Part shown: in pieces, positions 1 to 9,175 of the stretch
Position numbering within the stretch: position 1 is the first letter of the stretch
How the letters are laid out: every line of letters starts with the position of its first letter
Assembly: GCF_000373625.1 (NCBI RefSeq)
Contig: NZ_KB892000.1
Span: 89,013-153,012, forward strand
Source: Streptomyces sp. LaPpAH-108
GTDB taxonomy: Bacteria > Actinomycetota > Actinomycetes > Streptomycetales > Streptomycetaceae
Reading direction: 5' to 3'
DNA: 64,000 bases
Made by a program: the position numbers and the translations under genes
Notes under the pieces: generated by a model
Seen by the model: the letters and a program-made list of their open reading frames with translations, nothing else
The model's database searches: none
Told to the model about the DNA's origin: nothing

Positions 1-1
1 C

Positions 2-2836
2 GGCTCCACCAACGGCACCACCCTCGACGGCACCCGGGTCACCGAGCGCCCCCTGCGCTTTCCCGAGGGCGCCTTCCTGCGCATCGGCGAGTCCGCCCTG
101 CGCCTCGCCCCGTCCGCCCGTGCCGCCCGCATACCGACGGTGCCGGACGGCGAGGGATGCGTGCGGGTGCCGCTGGGCGCCGCACGCGGGTCGAGCATCC
201 CGGGCACCGGGTACGACGGCACGGAGCCGCCCGCGTACGACGGCACGGACACCGGCCACGGCACAGGCACCGGCTACGGCACGGGCGGCGCGAGCGCCCT
301 GGACGCCCGCCCCGGGTACGGCACGCCCCACGGCCCCACCGAGCACACCTACGGCCTCGCCACCCCCGGCGGCCCCGAGCACCGGCGCCCCGAGCGGACC
401 GTGCCGGAGCAGGCGGGCGCCCCGCGCATCGAGAGCCGCGCCGAGGACCACCCCGGTGACCACCGCACCCACTACGCCACCGGCCCGCACGCCCCGGCCA
501 CGTCCGACCCCCACACCGGGCACCACGGCGCCCCGCAGACGGCGACCGAGGGACCGTACGCCGACGCCCCCTACGACACCCCGGGCGACGACACTCCGTA
601 CGACGACCCCTACGACGACGGCCCCACCCGCAAGAACACCCCCCTGCGCGGCACCGACCTCCCCCAGGGCGCCCGGCGCCGGGGCGGTCTGGGTGCCTGG
701 GCGCGCAAGCTGACCGGGGGCCGCCCCGAGGAGCAGCGGGCCGAGGAGACCCGCACCGACCACCGCACGCTGGTCCAGGACACCCGCCGCCCCGAGACCT
801 GGCCCGACCCCGCCGCGCTGCTGCTGACCGCGCTGGGCCCCGGGCCCCGGCTGTGGGAGCGCGGCCCCGGGCACCCCGAGGCGCTGACCGTGCGGCTGGG
901 CACCGCCGACCGGCCCGCGCCGGACGGTGCGGGCCGCCTTCCCGCCGTACCGGTGACGACCGCGCTGCGCGAGGCGGGCGCGCTGGGCCTGGCGGGACCG
1001 CGCCCCCGGCTGGCGGGACTCGCGCGCGCCGTGCTGGCGCAGCTCGCCGCGCTGCACTCGCCCGAGCTGCTGGAGATCGTGCTGATCAGCGCGGACCACT
1101 CGCGCCCGTTGGAGGAACGGCTCGCGGAGTGGGCGTGGCTTGGCTGGCTGCCGCATGTCCGCCCCGGCCACGGGCAGGACTGCCGGCTGCTGCTCGCGTA
1201 CGACCGCGAGCAGGCGGCGGCGCGTACCGAGGAGCTGCTGCGCCGGGTGGCGGACCCGGCGGCGCCCGGACCCGTCGCGCACCCCGGCCCGTACACGGTG
1301 GTCGTGGTGGACGGCGACCCCGGCGGGGCGGCTCTGCGCGAGGCGGTGGCGCGGCTGGCCGTGGCCGGGCCGCGCGCCGGTATCCATGTGGTGTGCCTGG
1401 CGGAGACGGCGGCCTGTTCGCCCGCCTCGCCGGTGGCGGGGACGTACGACGACGCGTGCGCGGTCACGCCGACCTTCCGGCACTGCGGCGCGGTGGCGCT
1501 GCTCAGCGGGGACGTGGCGAGCGCGCTGCGGCTGATGCGGGTGGCGCCGACCGGTCCGGTGGGTCCGGGTGCGGTGGCGGCCGTGGACGCGGTGTCGGCG
1601 GCGTGGGCGGAGCGGTTCGCGCGGGCGCTGGCGCCGCTGCGTCCGCAGGGTCCGGTGGGCGGTCCGCAGGCGCCGGTGGCCGTGCCGCTGCCCCGCTCGG
1701 CCCGGCTGCTGGACGAACTGGGCCTGGCCCGCGCGACCCCGGCCTCGCTGATGGCGCGCTGGGCGGACGCGGCCGACGACACCGAGTCGCTGGGCGGCCG
1801 GGCGCGCGCGGTGCTCGGGGCCGGACCGCACGGTCCGGTGACCGTCGACCTGGTGACCGAGGGGCCGCATCTGCTGATCGAGGGGCCGCCCGGCAGTGGC
1901 CGTACCGAGCTGCTGCGGGCGGTGGTGGCCTCGCTGGCCGCCGCCGAGCGGCCCGACCGGCTCGGCCTGGTGCTGATCGACGGCCGCGACGGCGTGGGCA
2001 CCGGGGCGGGGCTCGGCGACGGGCTGCGGGTGTGCACCGACATCCCGCATGTGACGACCCATCTGCTGGCCAACGACCCCGTCCGCATGCGGGAGTTCGC
2101 GCAGTCGCTGAGCGCGGAGCTGAAGCGGCGGGCCGAGCTGGTGGGCACGACCGACTTCGCGCACTGGCACGCGGGGCGCGCGGTCTCGGACCGGATGGTC
2201 GCGCAGCGCGCCCACGGCGGGCGCCCGGGTGATCTGGAGTCGCCGCCGAGCACCACGCTGCGGCTGCGGCCCGGTGCGGCGGCCCGGCAGCGGGCCGAGG
2301 CGGCGCCCGCGCTGCCCCGGCTCGTGGTGGTCGTGGACGACCTGGACGCGCTGGTCTCCCCCGCGCTCGGCTCGCCGGGACGGCCCGCCGCCGGTTCGGT
2401 GCTGCGCGCCCTTGAAGCGGTGGCCCGCGAGGGCGAGCGGCTCGGCGTGCACCTGGTGGCGGCGACCGGCACCGACGGCCGTACGGCGCAGACGGAGCCG
2501 GTGCGGCGGGCGGCCCTGCGGGCGGTCCTCGACGCGCCGCCCTCGGAGCGGAGCGGGGACACGAGCGGTGAACCGGCGCCGGGGCGCGGCAGGCTGGCGT
2601 ACCGGGACGGACGCGCGACCGGCTTCCAGGGCGGCCGGGTGACGGGCCGTATCCCGCGCACCGCGACCCAGCGGCCGACCGTGCTGCCGCTGGAGTGGCA
2701 GCGGATGGGCGATCCGCCCGCCCGCCGCCCGGTGCGCGAGCTGGGCAACGGCCCGACCGATCTCGCCCTGCTCGCGAGCGCGGTGGAGCGGGCGGCCCGG
2801 CAGGTGTCGGCCGAACAGGTGCCCTCGCTGCTCTAG
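2..2836 (+). CDS. FHA domain / FtsK-SpoIIIE-type ATPase, 5'-truncated by window edge
   Basis: The reading frame is open from base 2, so the gene begins upstream; an ATG at 140 is internal. The first residues (GSTNGTTLDG, then LRIG) are the end of a forkhead-associated phosphothreonine-binding domain. A long Gly/Tyr/His/Pro linker follows (about bases 200-700), with repeats around YDGT and GYGT. The C-terminal half resembles FtsK/EccC-type ATPases: a P-loop GPPGSGRT at about 1883-1906, with Arg replacing the usual Lys, and a Walker B-like string LVVVVDDLDAL near 2320-2355. The Lys-to-Arg change makes ATP hydrolysis uncertain. FHA/FtsK fusions are known in Streptomyces, where they may link Ser/Thr kinase signalling to secretion or DNA movement; that role is inferred. 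Family confidence is good, function is not known. Confidence 0.8.
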   Translation, partial: GSTNGTTLDGTRVTERPLRFPEGAFLRIGESALRLAPSARAARIPTVPDGEGCVRVPLGAARGSSIPGTGYDGTEPPAYDGTDTGHGTGTGYGTGGASALDARPGYGTPHGPTEHTYGLATPGGPEHRRPERTVPEQAGAPRIESRAEDHPGDHRTHYATGPHAPATSDPHTGHHGAPQTATEGPYADAPYDTPGDDTPYDDPYDDGPTRKNTPLRGTDLPQGARRRGGLGAWARKLTGGRPEEQRAEETRTDHRTLVQDTRRPETWPDPAALLLTALGPGPRLWERGPGHPEALTVRLGTADRPAPDGAGRLPAVPVTTALREAGALGLAGPRPRLAGLARAVLAQLAALHSPELLEIVLISADHSRPLEERLAEWAWLGWLPHVRPGHGQDCRLLLAYDREQAAARTEELLRRVADPAAPGPVAHPGPYTVVVVDGDPGGAALREAVARLAVAGPRAGIHVVCLAETAACSPASPVAGTYDDACAVTPTFRHCGAVALLSGDVASALRLMRVAPTGPVGPGAVAAVDAVSAAWAERFARALAPLRPQGPVGGPQAPVAVPLPRSARLLDELGLARATPASLMARWADAADDTESLGGRARAVLGAGPHGPVTVDLVTEGPHLLIEGPPGSGRTELLRAVVASLAAAERPDRLGLVLIDGRDGVGTGAGLGDGLRVCTDIPHVTTHLLANDPVRMREFAQSLSAELKRRAELVGTTDFAHWHAGRAVSDRMVAQRAHGGRPGDLESPPSTTLRLRPGAAARQRAEAAPALPRLVVVVDDLDALVSPALGSPGRPAAGSVLRALEAVAREGERLGVHLVAATGTDGRTAQTEPVRRAALRAVLDAPPSERSGDTSGEPAPGRGRLAYRDGRATGFQGGRVTGRIPRTATQRPTVLPLEWQRMGDPPARRPVRELGNGPTDLALLASAVERAARQVSAEQVPSLL

Positions 2837-3033
2837 GGCCTTTCGCGCACGCAGCGCTCCTCGCGCGCATACCCCCACCGTCACGAGCCGGTCACGATGC
2901 GCGGCCGTACGGCGCACGCGCTCTTGCCGCTGCCGTACGGCCCGGCGTACACCGGAGCCCGGGACCGTGTGCACGGGTGCACCGTGCGCGAGAGCGGTCC
3001 GGCGTTCAACGGAGAACGACGAACGGGGAAGTG

Positions 3034-4440
3034 ATGCGCCGTACGAGCGACACCAGCCGGACGAACCGGGCCATGAACCGGCCCCTGAACCGGGCCGCCC
3101 GCTCCACCGCGCTCGCCGCGCTGCTCGCGGGGGCCCTGGCGCTCACCGCCTGCTCCGGCGGCGGCGGTGACAAGGACAAGGGGGAGAAGAGCGGCGGGTC
3201 CACCGGCTCGACCGTGACCCTGCCGAAGCTGGACGGCGCGCACCTGGAGGTCGCCGCGGTCTGGACCGGCACCGAGCAGAAGAACTTCAAGAAGGTCCTC
3301 GCGGAGTTCGAGAAGCGCACGGGCGCCACGGTGACGTTCGTGCCCGCGCAGGACCCGATCATCAACTTCCTCGGCTCGAAGATCGCGGGCGGTCAGCCCC
3401 CGGACGTGGCGCTGCTGCCGCAGCCGGGCGCGATCAAGCAGGCCGTGGACAAGAAGTGGGCCAAGCCGCTGGGCCCCGAGGCCCTGAAGGAGCTGTCGAA
3501 GAACTACTCCCAGGGCTGGCAGGACATCGGCAAGGTCGACGGCAAGAGCTACGGCGTCTACTACAAGGCCGCCAACAAGTCGCTGATCTGGTACAACGCG
3601 GCGGTCTTCGACAACGCGGGTGCCAAGGTGCCGAAGACCTGGCCGGAGCTGCTGACCAGCGCGCAGGCGGTCTACGACTCCGGGGTGACCCCGTTCTCGG
3701 TGGGCGGTGCGGACGGCTGGACGCTGACGGACTGGTTCGAGAACGTCTATCTCTCCCAGGCGGGCCCGGAGAAGTACGACCAGCTGGCCCAGCACGAGAT
3801 CAAGTGGACCGACCCGTCGGTGAAGAAGGCGCTCACCACGCTCGCGGAGGTCTGGGGCAAGAAGGACTACGTGGCGGGCGGTGCGGACGGCGCGCTCCAG
3901 ACGGAGTTCCCCGCCTCGGTCACCCAGACCTTCAGCGGGGGCGACCAGCCGAAGGCCGCGATGGTCTACGAGGGCGACTTCGCGCAGGTCAACATCGGGG
4001 AGACCAAGGCGAAGGTGGGCACGGACGCCAAGGTGTTCCCGTTCCCGGCGGTGGGCTCGACCGCGCCGGTGGTCTCCGGCGGCGACGCGGCCGTGATCCT
4101 CAAGGACTCCAAGGCTGCGCAGGCGCTGGCCACCTTCCTCGCCTCCCCGGACGCGGCGACCATCCAGGCCAAGCTCGGCGGCTATCTCTCCCCGAACAAG
4201 AACGTGCCGGACTCCGCCTATCCGAACGAGGTGCAGCGCACCATCGCCAAGGCGCTGATCGCGTCCGGGGACGACTTCCGGTTCGACATGTCCGACCAGG
4301 CCCCGCAGGCGTTCGGCGGCACCCCGGGCAAGGGCGAGTGGAAGGACCTCCAGGACTTCCTGAAGAACCCGAAGGACGTGGCGGGCACCCAGCGGCAGCT
4401 GGAGAAGGACGCGGCGACCGCGTACGGGAACGGGAGCTGA
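3034..4440 (+). CDS. Sugar ABC transporter substrate-binding lipoprotein
   Basis: Family 1 extracellular solute-binding protein (about 468 aa) that would capture a sugar or oligosaccharide outside the membrane and deliver it to the two permeases encoded next. The N-terminus has an Arg-rich stretch, a hydrophobic segment and lipobox LTAC with lipidated Cys near residue 40, followed by a Gly/Lys/Asp-rich linker. The mature part has typical features of the family such as KKWAKPLGPEALKEL and YYKAANKSLIWYN. ATG 3034 sits just after GGGGAAGTG; a GTG at 3031 or an ATG at 3073 are alternatives. The permease start lies 3 bases past the stop, so the three genes form one operon. The substrate cannot be read from sequence. 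Confidence 0.93.
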   Translation: MRRTSDTSRTNRAMNRPLNRAARSTALAALLAGALALTACSGGGGDKDKGEKSGGSTGSTVTLPKLDGAHLEVAAVWTGTEQKNFKKVLAEFEKRTGATVTFVPAQDPIINFLGSKIAGGQPPDVALLPQPGAIKQAVDKKWAKPLGPEALKELSKNYSQGWQDIGKVDGKSYGVYYKAANKSLIWYNAAVFDNAGAKVPKTWPELLTSAQAVYDSGVTPFSVGGADGWTLTDWFENVYLSQAGPEKYDQLAQHEIKWTDPSVKKALTTLAEVWGKKDYVAGGADGALQTEFPASVTQTFSGGDQPKAAMVYEGDFAQVNIGETKAKVGTDAKVFPFPAVGSTAPVVSGGDAAVILKDSKAAQALATFLASPDAATIQAKLGGYLSPNKNVPDSAYPNEVQRTIAKALIASGDDFRFDMSDQAPQAFGGTPGKGEWKDLQDFLKNPKDVAGTQRQLEKDAATAYGNGS

Positions 4441-4446
4441 CCGGTG

Positions 4447-5823
4447 ATGTCACCGGAAGCGGCGGCCGGGGCCCCGCCGGGCCCGGCGGTGTCGAAGGAG
4501 CCGAAGAAGAGGAACAGCGGTCCGCGCGGCAGCCGCCGGAGCGTCACCGGCACCCGCAGGACCGTCGCCGCCCTCTTCCTGCTCCCCGCCCTGGTGCTGC
4601 TCGGCGCGCTCGTGGTCTACCCCATCGGGTACTCGCTGGTCCGCAGCTTCTACGACGCCTCGGGCGACCACGCGGCCGGGTTCGCCAACTACAAGGCGAT
4701 CTTCACGGACGACGGCATCCGCACCGCCCTGAAGAACAACATCATCTGGGTGGTGTTCGCGCCCACCGTCTCCACCGCGCTCGGCCTGGTCTTCGCGGTG
4801 CTGACCGAACGGGTGCGCTGGGGAACGGCGTTCAAGCTGGTCGTCTTCATGCCGATGGCGATCTCGATGCTGGCCGCCGGGATCATCTTCCGGCTGGTGT
4901 ACGACCAGGACCCGGACAAGGGGGTCGCCAACGCGGTCTGGGTCGGGGTGCACGACACCTTCGCGCAGTCCTCGGCGTTCCCGAAGGCGCACCCGGGCCG
5001 TGAGTCGCCGCTGGTCGCGCAGGGCGGGGGCTTCGTCACCAAGGACCCGGTGCGCGCGGGCACCCCGGTCGCGCTGCCGCTGGTCGGGGTGGCCCCGGAC
5101 CAGCTGCCGGACGACGTGAAGCGGGCCGTCGCCGCGCGTCCCGAGCCCGGCCGGGTCACCGGGACGACCTGGCAGGACTTCACCCGGGGCAAGGGCGTCG
5201 GCAGGCTCGGCGCCCCGGACCCCTCGGAGGTGGGGTACGCCGGGATGCGGATCGAGGCGGTGAAGGACGGCCGGGTGGTGGCGTCCACGAAGGCCGCCGC
5301 CGACGGCACCTTCAGCCTCCCCGCAACCGCCGACGGGGCCCAACTCCGGCTCCCGGCAGCCAACTTCAAGGAGGCGTACAACGGCGTCGACTGGCTGGGC
5401 CCGGCCCTGGTCACCCCGGCGATCATCGGCTCGTACGTGTGGATGTGGGCGGGCTTCGCGATGGTGCTCATCGCGGCCGGGCTCGCCGGTGTCCCGCGCG
5501 AACTCCTGGAGGCGGCCCGGGTGGACGGGGCGAGCGAGTGGCAGGTGTTCCGCAAGGTCACCGTGCCGCTGCTCGCGCCGATCCTGGCGGTGGTCACGGT
5601 CACCCTGATGATCAACGTGCTCAAGGTGTTCGACCTCGTCTACATCATCGCGCCGGGCTCGTCCCAGGACGACGCCAACGTGCTGGCCCTGGAGCTGTAC
5701 CGCAAGGGCTTCGCGGAGGGGCAGCCGGGCGTCGCGAGCGCCATCGCGGTGTTCCTGCTGCTCCTGGTGATCCCGGTGATGCTGTTCAACATCCGGCGGC
5801 TGCGGCGGGAGGAGCGGCGATGA
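4447..5823 (+). CDS. Sugar ABC transporter permease (MalF-like) with a large extracytoplasmic loop
   Basis: Integral membrane permease, about 458 aa, of the binding-protein-dependent family. Three N-terminal membrane segments (about residues 40-62, 97-120, 128-150) are followed by an unusually long hydrophilic stretch of about 165 residues (about 153-318). The remaining segments then carry the ATPase-contacting EAA loop EAARVDGASEWQVFRKV near residue 355. Actinobacterial MalF homologs are usually near 300 aa, so the insert is the odd feature; it sits between segments 3 and 4, as the P2 loop does in E. coli MalF. GTG 4444 and ATG 4447 are both possible, with GGGAG at 4432-4436. The stop overlaps the next start (ATGA). 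Confidence 0.92.
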   Translation: MSPEAAAGAPPGPAVSKEPKKRNSGPRGSRRSVTGTRRTVAALFLLPALVLLGALVVYPIGYSLVRSFYDASGDHAAGFANYKAIFTDDGIRTALKNNIIWVVFAPTVSTALGLVFAVLTERVRWGTAFKLVVFMPMAISMLAAGIIFRLVYDQDPDKGVANAVWVGVHDTFAQSSAFPKAHPGRESPLVAQGGGFVTKDPVRAGTPVALPLVGVAPDQLPDDVKRAVAARPEPGRVTGTTWQDFTRGKGVGRLGAPDPSEVGYAGMRIEAVKDGRVVASTKAAADGTFSLPATADGAQLRLPAANFKEAYNGVDWLGPALVTPAIIGSYVWMWAGFAMVLIAAGLAGVPRELLEAARVDGASEWQVFRKVTVPLLAPILAVVTVTLMINVLKVFDLVYIIAPGSSQDDANVLALELYRKGFAEGQPGVASAIAVFLLLLVIPVMLFNIRRLRREERR

Positions 5824-6719
5824 CGACGATCACCGAGAACGTCGGAGGGAAGTCCGCCGCGCCGGCACGGACCCCGCTGGGAGCCCGGCTCACCGCGCGC
5901 CTCGGTGGCTCTCTGGTGCGGGCGTTCCTGCTGGTGGTGGGCCTGTTCTGGCTGGTGCCGACCATCGGGCTGCTCATCTCCTCGCTGCGCTCACCGGAGG
6001 ACATGAGCGCGAGCGGCTGGTGGCAGGTGTTCGCCGAGCCCTCCCAGCTGACCGTGGACAGCTACCGCAGGCTGCTGGAGAACGGCGACATCACGCACTC
6101 GCTGGTCAACACCGTGCTGATCACGGTCCCGGCGACGGTCCTGGTGGTGCTGATCGGCTCGCTCGCGGGGTACGCGTTCGCGTGGATGGAGTTCCCGGGG
6201 CGGGACTGGTGGTTCCTCGCCGTGGTGAGCCTGCTGGTGGTGCCGGTGCAGGTGGCGCTGATCCCGATCGCCGAACTCTTCGGGAAGATCGGCCTGTTCG
6301 GGTCGATCCTCGGGGTGATCCTGTTCCACGTCGGCTTCGGGCTGCCGTTCGCGGTGTTCCTGCTGCGGAACTTCTTCGCGGAGATCCCGCGCGAACTCCT
6401 GGAGGCGGCCCGGCTGGACGGCGCGGGTGAACTCCGGCTGTTCGCACGGGTGGTACTGCCGCTGGGCGGTCCGGCGATCGCGAGCCTCGGCATCTTCCAG
6501 TTCCTGTGGGTGTGGAACGACATGCTGGTGGCGCTGGTGTTCACCAAGTCCGGCTCCCAGCCGATCACGGTCGCCCTGCAGACCCAGGTACGGCAGTTCG
6601 GCAACAACATCGACGTGCTCGCGCCCGGCGCGTTCCTGTCGATGGTGATCCCGCTGGCCGTGTTCTTCGCGTTCCAGCGGCAGTTCGTGTCCGGTGTGAT
6701 GGCGGGCGCGGTCAAGTAG
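5820..6719 (+). CDS. Sugar ABC transporter permease (MalG-like)
   Basis: Second membrane subunit, about 299 aa, the typical MalG length. It has a short cytoplasmic N-terminus, a first segment AFLLVVGLFWLVPTIGLLISSL, and the EAA loop EAARLDGAGELRLFARVVLPLGGPAI in the C-terminal half. Its ATG overlaps the stop of the upstream permease by the ATGA arrangement, indicating translational coupling. No ATP-binding subunit gene lies nearby. Streptomyces sugar importers of this family usually share the multitask ATPase MsiK encoded elsewhere, and that is the likely solution here (inference). A strong hairpin follows at 6743-6775. Confidence 0.93.
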   Translation: MTTITENVGGKSAAPARTPLGARLTARLGGSLVRAFLLVVGLFWLVPTIGLLISSLRSPEDMSASGWWQVFAEPSQLTVDSYRRLLENGDITHSLVNTVLITVPATVLVVLIGSLAGYAFAWMEFPGRDWWFLAVVSLLVVPVQVALIPIAELFGKIGLFGSILGVILFHVGFGLPFAVFLLRNFFAEIPRELLEAARLDGAGELRLFARVVLPLGGPAIASLGIFQFLWVWNDMLVALVFTKSGSQPITVALQTQVRQFGNNIDVLAPGAFLSMVIPLAVFFAFQRQFVSGVMAGAVK

Positions 6720-6743
6720 CCGCGAGCAGAACGTTTTTGCGGA

Positions 6744-6775
6744 GCGGGGGCGGTCCTGGACGGGCCGCCCCCGTG
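6744..6775 (+). terminator. Hairpin terminator after the sugar ABC operon
   Basis: Arms GGGGGCGG at 6746-6753 and CCGCCCCC at 6765-6772 pair perfectly, and the stem can extend at both ends (C45/G73, and C55-C56 with G62-G63). There is no U-run, as is common for high-GC actinobacterial terminators. It separates the importer operon from the glycosyltransferase genes. Confidence 0.7.
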
Positions 6776-6869
6776 ACATGTCCCCCGTATGCCGTAGGGA
6801 CCGTAACCAAGTCACCCGGACGGCCGTTGCCGGGCAGAAGGCCCGCGCCGAGCGACCCATGGATGTCCC

Positions 6870-9050
6870 TTGCCCAGGTTCAGCGTCATCGTCCCCGCGT
6901 ACGAGGTCCAGGCGTATCTCTCCGAGTGCCTGGACTCGGTGCTCTCGCAGTCGTACGCCGATCTCGAACTGATCGCCGTGGACGACGGATCGCCGGACGC
7001 GTGCGGCACGATCATCGACGAGTACGCGGGCCGCGACGCCCGGGTCCGCCCCCTGCACCTGACCGCGAACCAGGGCCTCGGACCTGCCCGCAACGCGGGA
7101 ATGGCCGGGGCGACCGGCGACTATCTCCTCTTCCTGGACGGCGACGACACCCTCACCCCGCACACCCTGCGCGCGGTCGCGGACCGGATCAGCCAGACCG
7201 GCGACCCGGACGTGCTGGTCTTCGACTACGCGCGCACCTACGGCGACGGCCGCGAGGTCCGCAACCGGGAGGCCGCCCGGCTGGCCGAGCGCGGCCCGGC
7301 CCCCTTCCGCCTGGTGGAGCGGCCGGGTCTGCTGCGGGTGCTGATGGTGGCCTGGAACAAGGCCTACCGGCGGGAGTTCGTGGAACACGGCGAGCTGGTC
7401 TTCCCGCCGGGCTACTACGAGGACACCCCCTGGACCTTCCCGGTGCTGATGTCGGCGGACACCATCGCCACCCTGGACCGGGTCTGCGTGCACTACCGCC
7501 AGCGCCACTCCGGCTCCATCCTGCGCACCACCAGCGACCGGCACTTCGACGTCCTCGACCAGTACGAGCGGGTCTTCGCCTATGTCGACGCGCGGCCCGA
7601 ACTGGACTGCTGGCGCCCGGAGTTGTTCCACAAGATGGTCGAGCACTACGCGACCGTCTTCAGCCGCCCCGACCGGCTGCCGCGCCGCAGCCGCCCCCGC
7701 TTCCTGCGCCGGGCCCGCGCCCACTACCGGCGCTACCGGGTGGCGGCCCCCCGGCCCTCCCGGCCTGCCCGTCCCTCCCGCCGCGCCCGGGCCCGGCACG
7801 CGCTGATCCGCTTCGGGCTGCACCGCACCTACCGCACCCTGCTGCTGGTCTCGGCGGTGCGCCGCCGCACCCGCGCCTGCGCCACCGACCGGGTGCGGGC
7901 GCTGCGGGCCGCCGCGCTGCGGCTGCACTACCGGGTCCAGCTGCGGCTGCCGCTGCGCGAGGACGACGCGGTGTTCGCCGACTGCGGGGGCACGGGGGGC
8001 GGTGACCCGGCCGCGCTCGCGGAGGCGCTGCGCACCCACGCCCCGCACATCCGCACCGCCTGGATCGCGCACCCCGGGCAGCCCTGTCCCGGCGGTACGC
8101 GACCGCTGCGGCCCGGGTCCGCCGCCTGCTGGAGCGCGCTGGCCCGCTCCAAGTACCTGATCAGCAACGGGGTGTTCGCGCCCGGCGTGCGCAAGCGCCC
8201 GGGGCAGATCTTCCTCCAGACCGGCGACATGGCCCCGTGGACCGACACCGCTCCCGCGACCCGCCCGCACGCCCTGTGGGACTACACCCTCTCCCCCGGC
8301 CCGCACACCGCCCCGCCCGCCGAACGGACGCACCCGGTCCCCGGCACGACCCTGGCCTACGGCCGCCCGCGCAACGACGTGCTCCAGCGGGCCGCTCCGG
8401 CCGACGTGACCCGGCTGCGCACGGCGCTGGGCATCCCCGAGGGCACCGTCGCGATCCTCTACGCCCCGGGCCGCCGGGACCATCCGTACACCCGGCGCCC
8501 CGTCCTCGACCTGGAGCGGCTGGCCCGCGAGCTGGGGCCGCGCTTCGTCGTGCTGGTCCGCGCCGGGCAGGCGCCGGTGCTCTGGCGGCGCGAGATCCCG
8601 GGCGTCCTGGACGTGTCCGCGCATCCGAGCGCGGCCGAGGTGTGTCTGGCGGCGGACGCGCTGCTCACCGACGGCGCACCGCTGATGTTCGACTACGCGG
8701 GCCTGGACCGGCCGATCGTGGTGCACGCCGGGGACGGCTTCCCCGGCGCCCCCGGCGAGGTCGCGGGGGACGAGGACGAGGTGATCGGCCTGTTCGTCTC
8801 CGGCCGCTGGCGCGATCCGGGCGCGGACGGGCCCCGGGCGGCCTTCCGGGAGCGGTTCTGTCCGCTGGACGACGGCCGGGCCGCCGAGCGGATCGTGCGG
8901 CACGTCATGCTCGGCCGGGCGGACGGGCTGCCCGAGGTGATCCCGGTCGTGGACCGGCGCCCGGTGCCCTCCGCCGCCGCGCGCGCCCTCGCGCCGCCGG
9001 TCCCGGTGCCGCAACCCGCCACGCCGCGCCCCGTCACCGACGGCCGCTGA
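6870..9050 (+). CDS. GT2 glycosyltransferase fused to a degenerate CDP-glycerol transferase domain
   Basis: Two-domain protein of 726 aa. The N-terminal GT-A domain is intact: MPRFSVIVPAYEV, AVDDGSPD, and metal-binding FLDGDDTLTP near residue 90. The C-terminal half aligns by eye with the TagF-like domains of its neighbours (FDYAGLDRPIV, AAFRERFCPLDDGRAAERIV), but its key motifs are eroded. HGTPLK is replaced by GDMAPW near residue 450, APTHRD by APGRRD near 531, and TDYSS by TDGAP near 600. I infer an active sugar transferase with a probably inactive polyol-phosphate transferase half. The start is a TTG at 6870, chosen because both downstream paralogs begin with the same MPRFS string and no earlier in-frame start is close. 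Confidence 0.88.
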   Translation: MPRFSVIVPAYEVQAYLSECLDSVLSQSYADLELIAVDDGSPDACGTIIDEYAGRDARVRPLHLTANQGLGPARNAGMAGATGDYLLFLDGDDTLTPHTLRAVADRISQTGDPDVLVFDYARTYGDGREVRNREAARLAERGPAPFRLVERPGLLRVLMVAWNKAYRREFVEHGELVFPPGYYEDTPWTFPVLMSADTIATLDRVCVHYRQRHSGSILRTTSDRHFDVLDQYERVFAYVDARPELDCWRPELFHKMVEHYATVFSRPDRLPRRSRPRFLRRARAHYRRYRVAAPRPSRPARPSRRARARHALIRFGLHRTYRTLLLVSAVRRRTRACATDRVRALRAAALRLHYRVQLRLPLREDDAVFADCGGTGGGDPAALAEALRTHAPHIRTAWIAHPGQPCPGGTRPLRPGSAACWSALARSKYLISNGVFAPGVRKRPGQIFLQTGDMAPWTDTAPATRPHALWDYTLSPGPHTAPPAERTHPVPGTTLAYGRPRNDVLQRAAPADVTRLRTALGIPEGTVAILYAPGRRDHPYTRRPVLDLERLARELGPRFVVLVRAGQAPVLWRREIPGVLDVSAHPSAAEVCLAADALLTDGAPLMFDYAGLDRPIVVHAGDGFPGAPGEVAGDEDEVIGLFVSGRWRDPGADGPRAAFRERFCPLDDGRAAERIVRHVMLGRADGLPEVIPVVDRRPVPSAAARALAPPVPVPQPATPRPVTDGR

Positions 9051-9175
9051 ACACCGTTGGATCTCCCGGGAGTTCCCATGCCCCGCTCCACGACGCGGCC
9101 CACCCCGAGCCGGCCCTCCACCTGGCGCCCCGCGGGCCGCCCCGGCCGCGTCCGCAAGACGACAGAGAGAGCAGA

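Noticed and set aside
610..2748. 712-codon minus-strand frame opposite the FtsK-like gene
   Set aside because: Ser/Arg/Pro-rich shadow translation; the plus-strand frame carries FHA and ATPase motifs.
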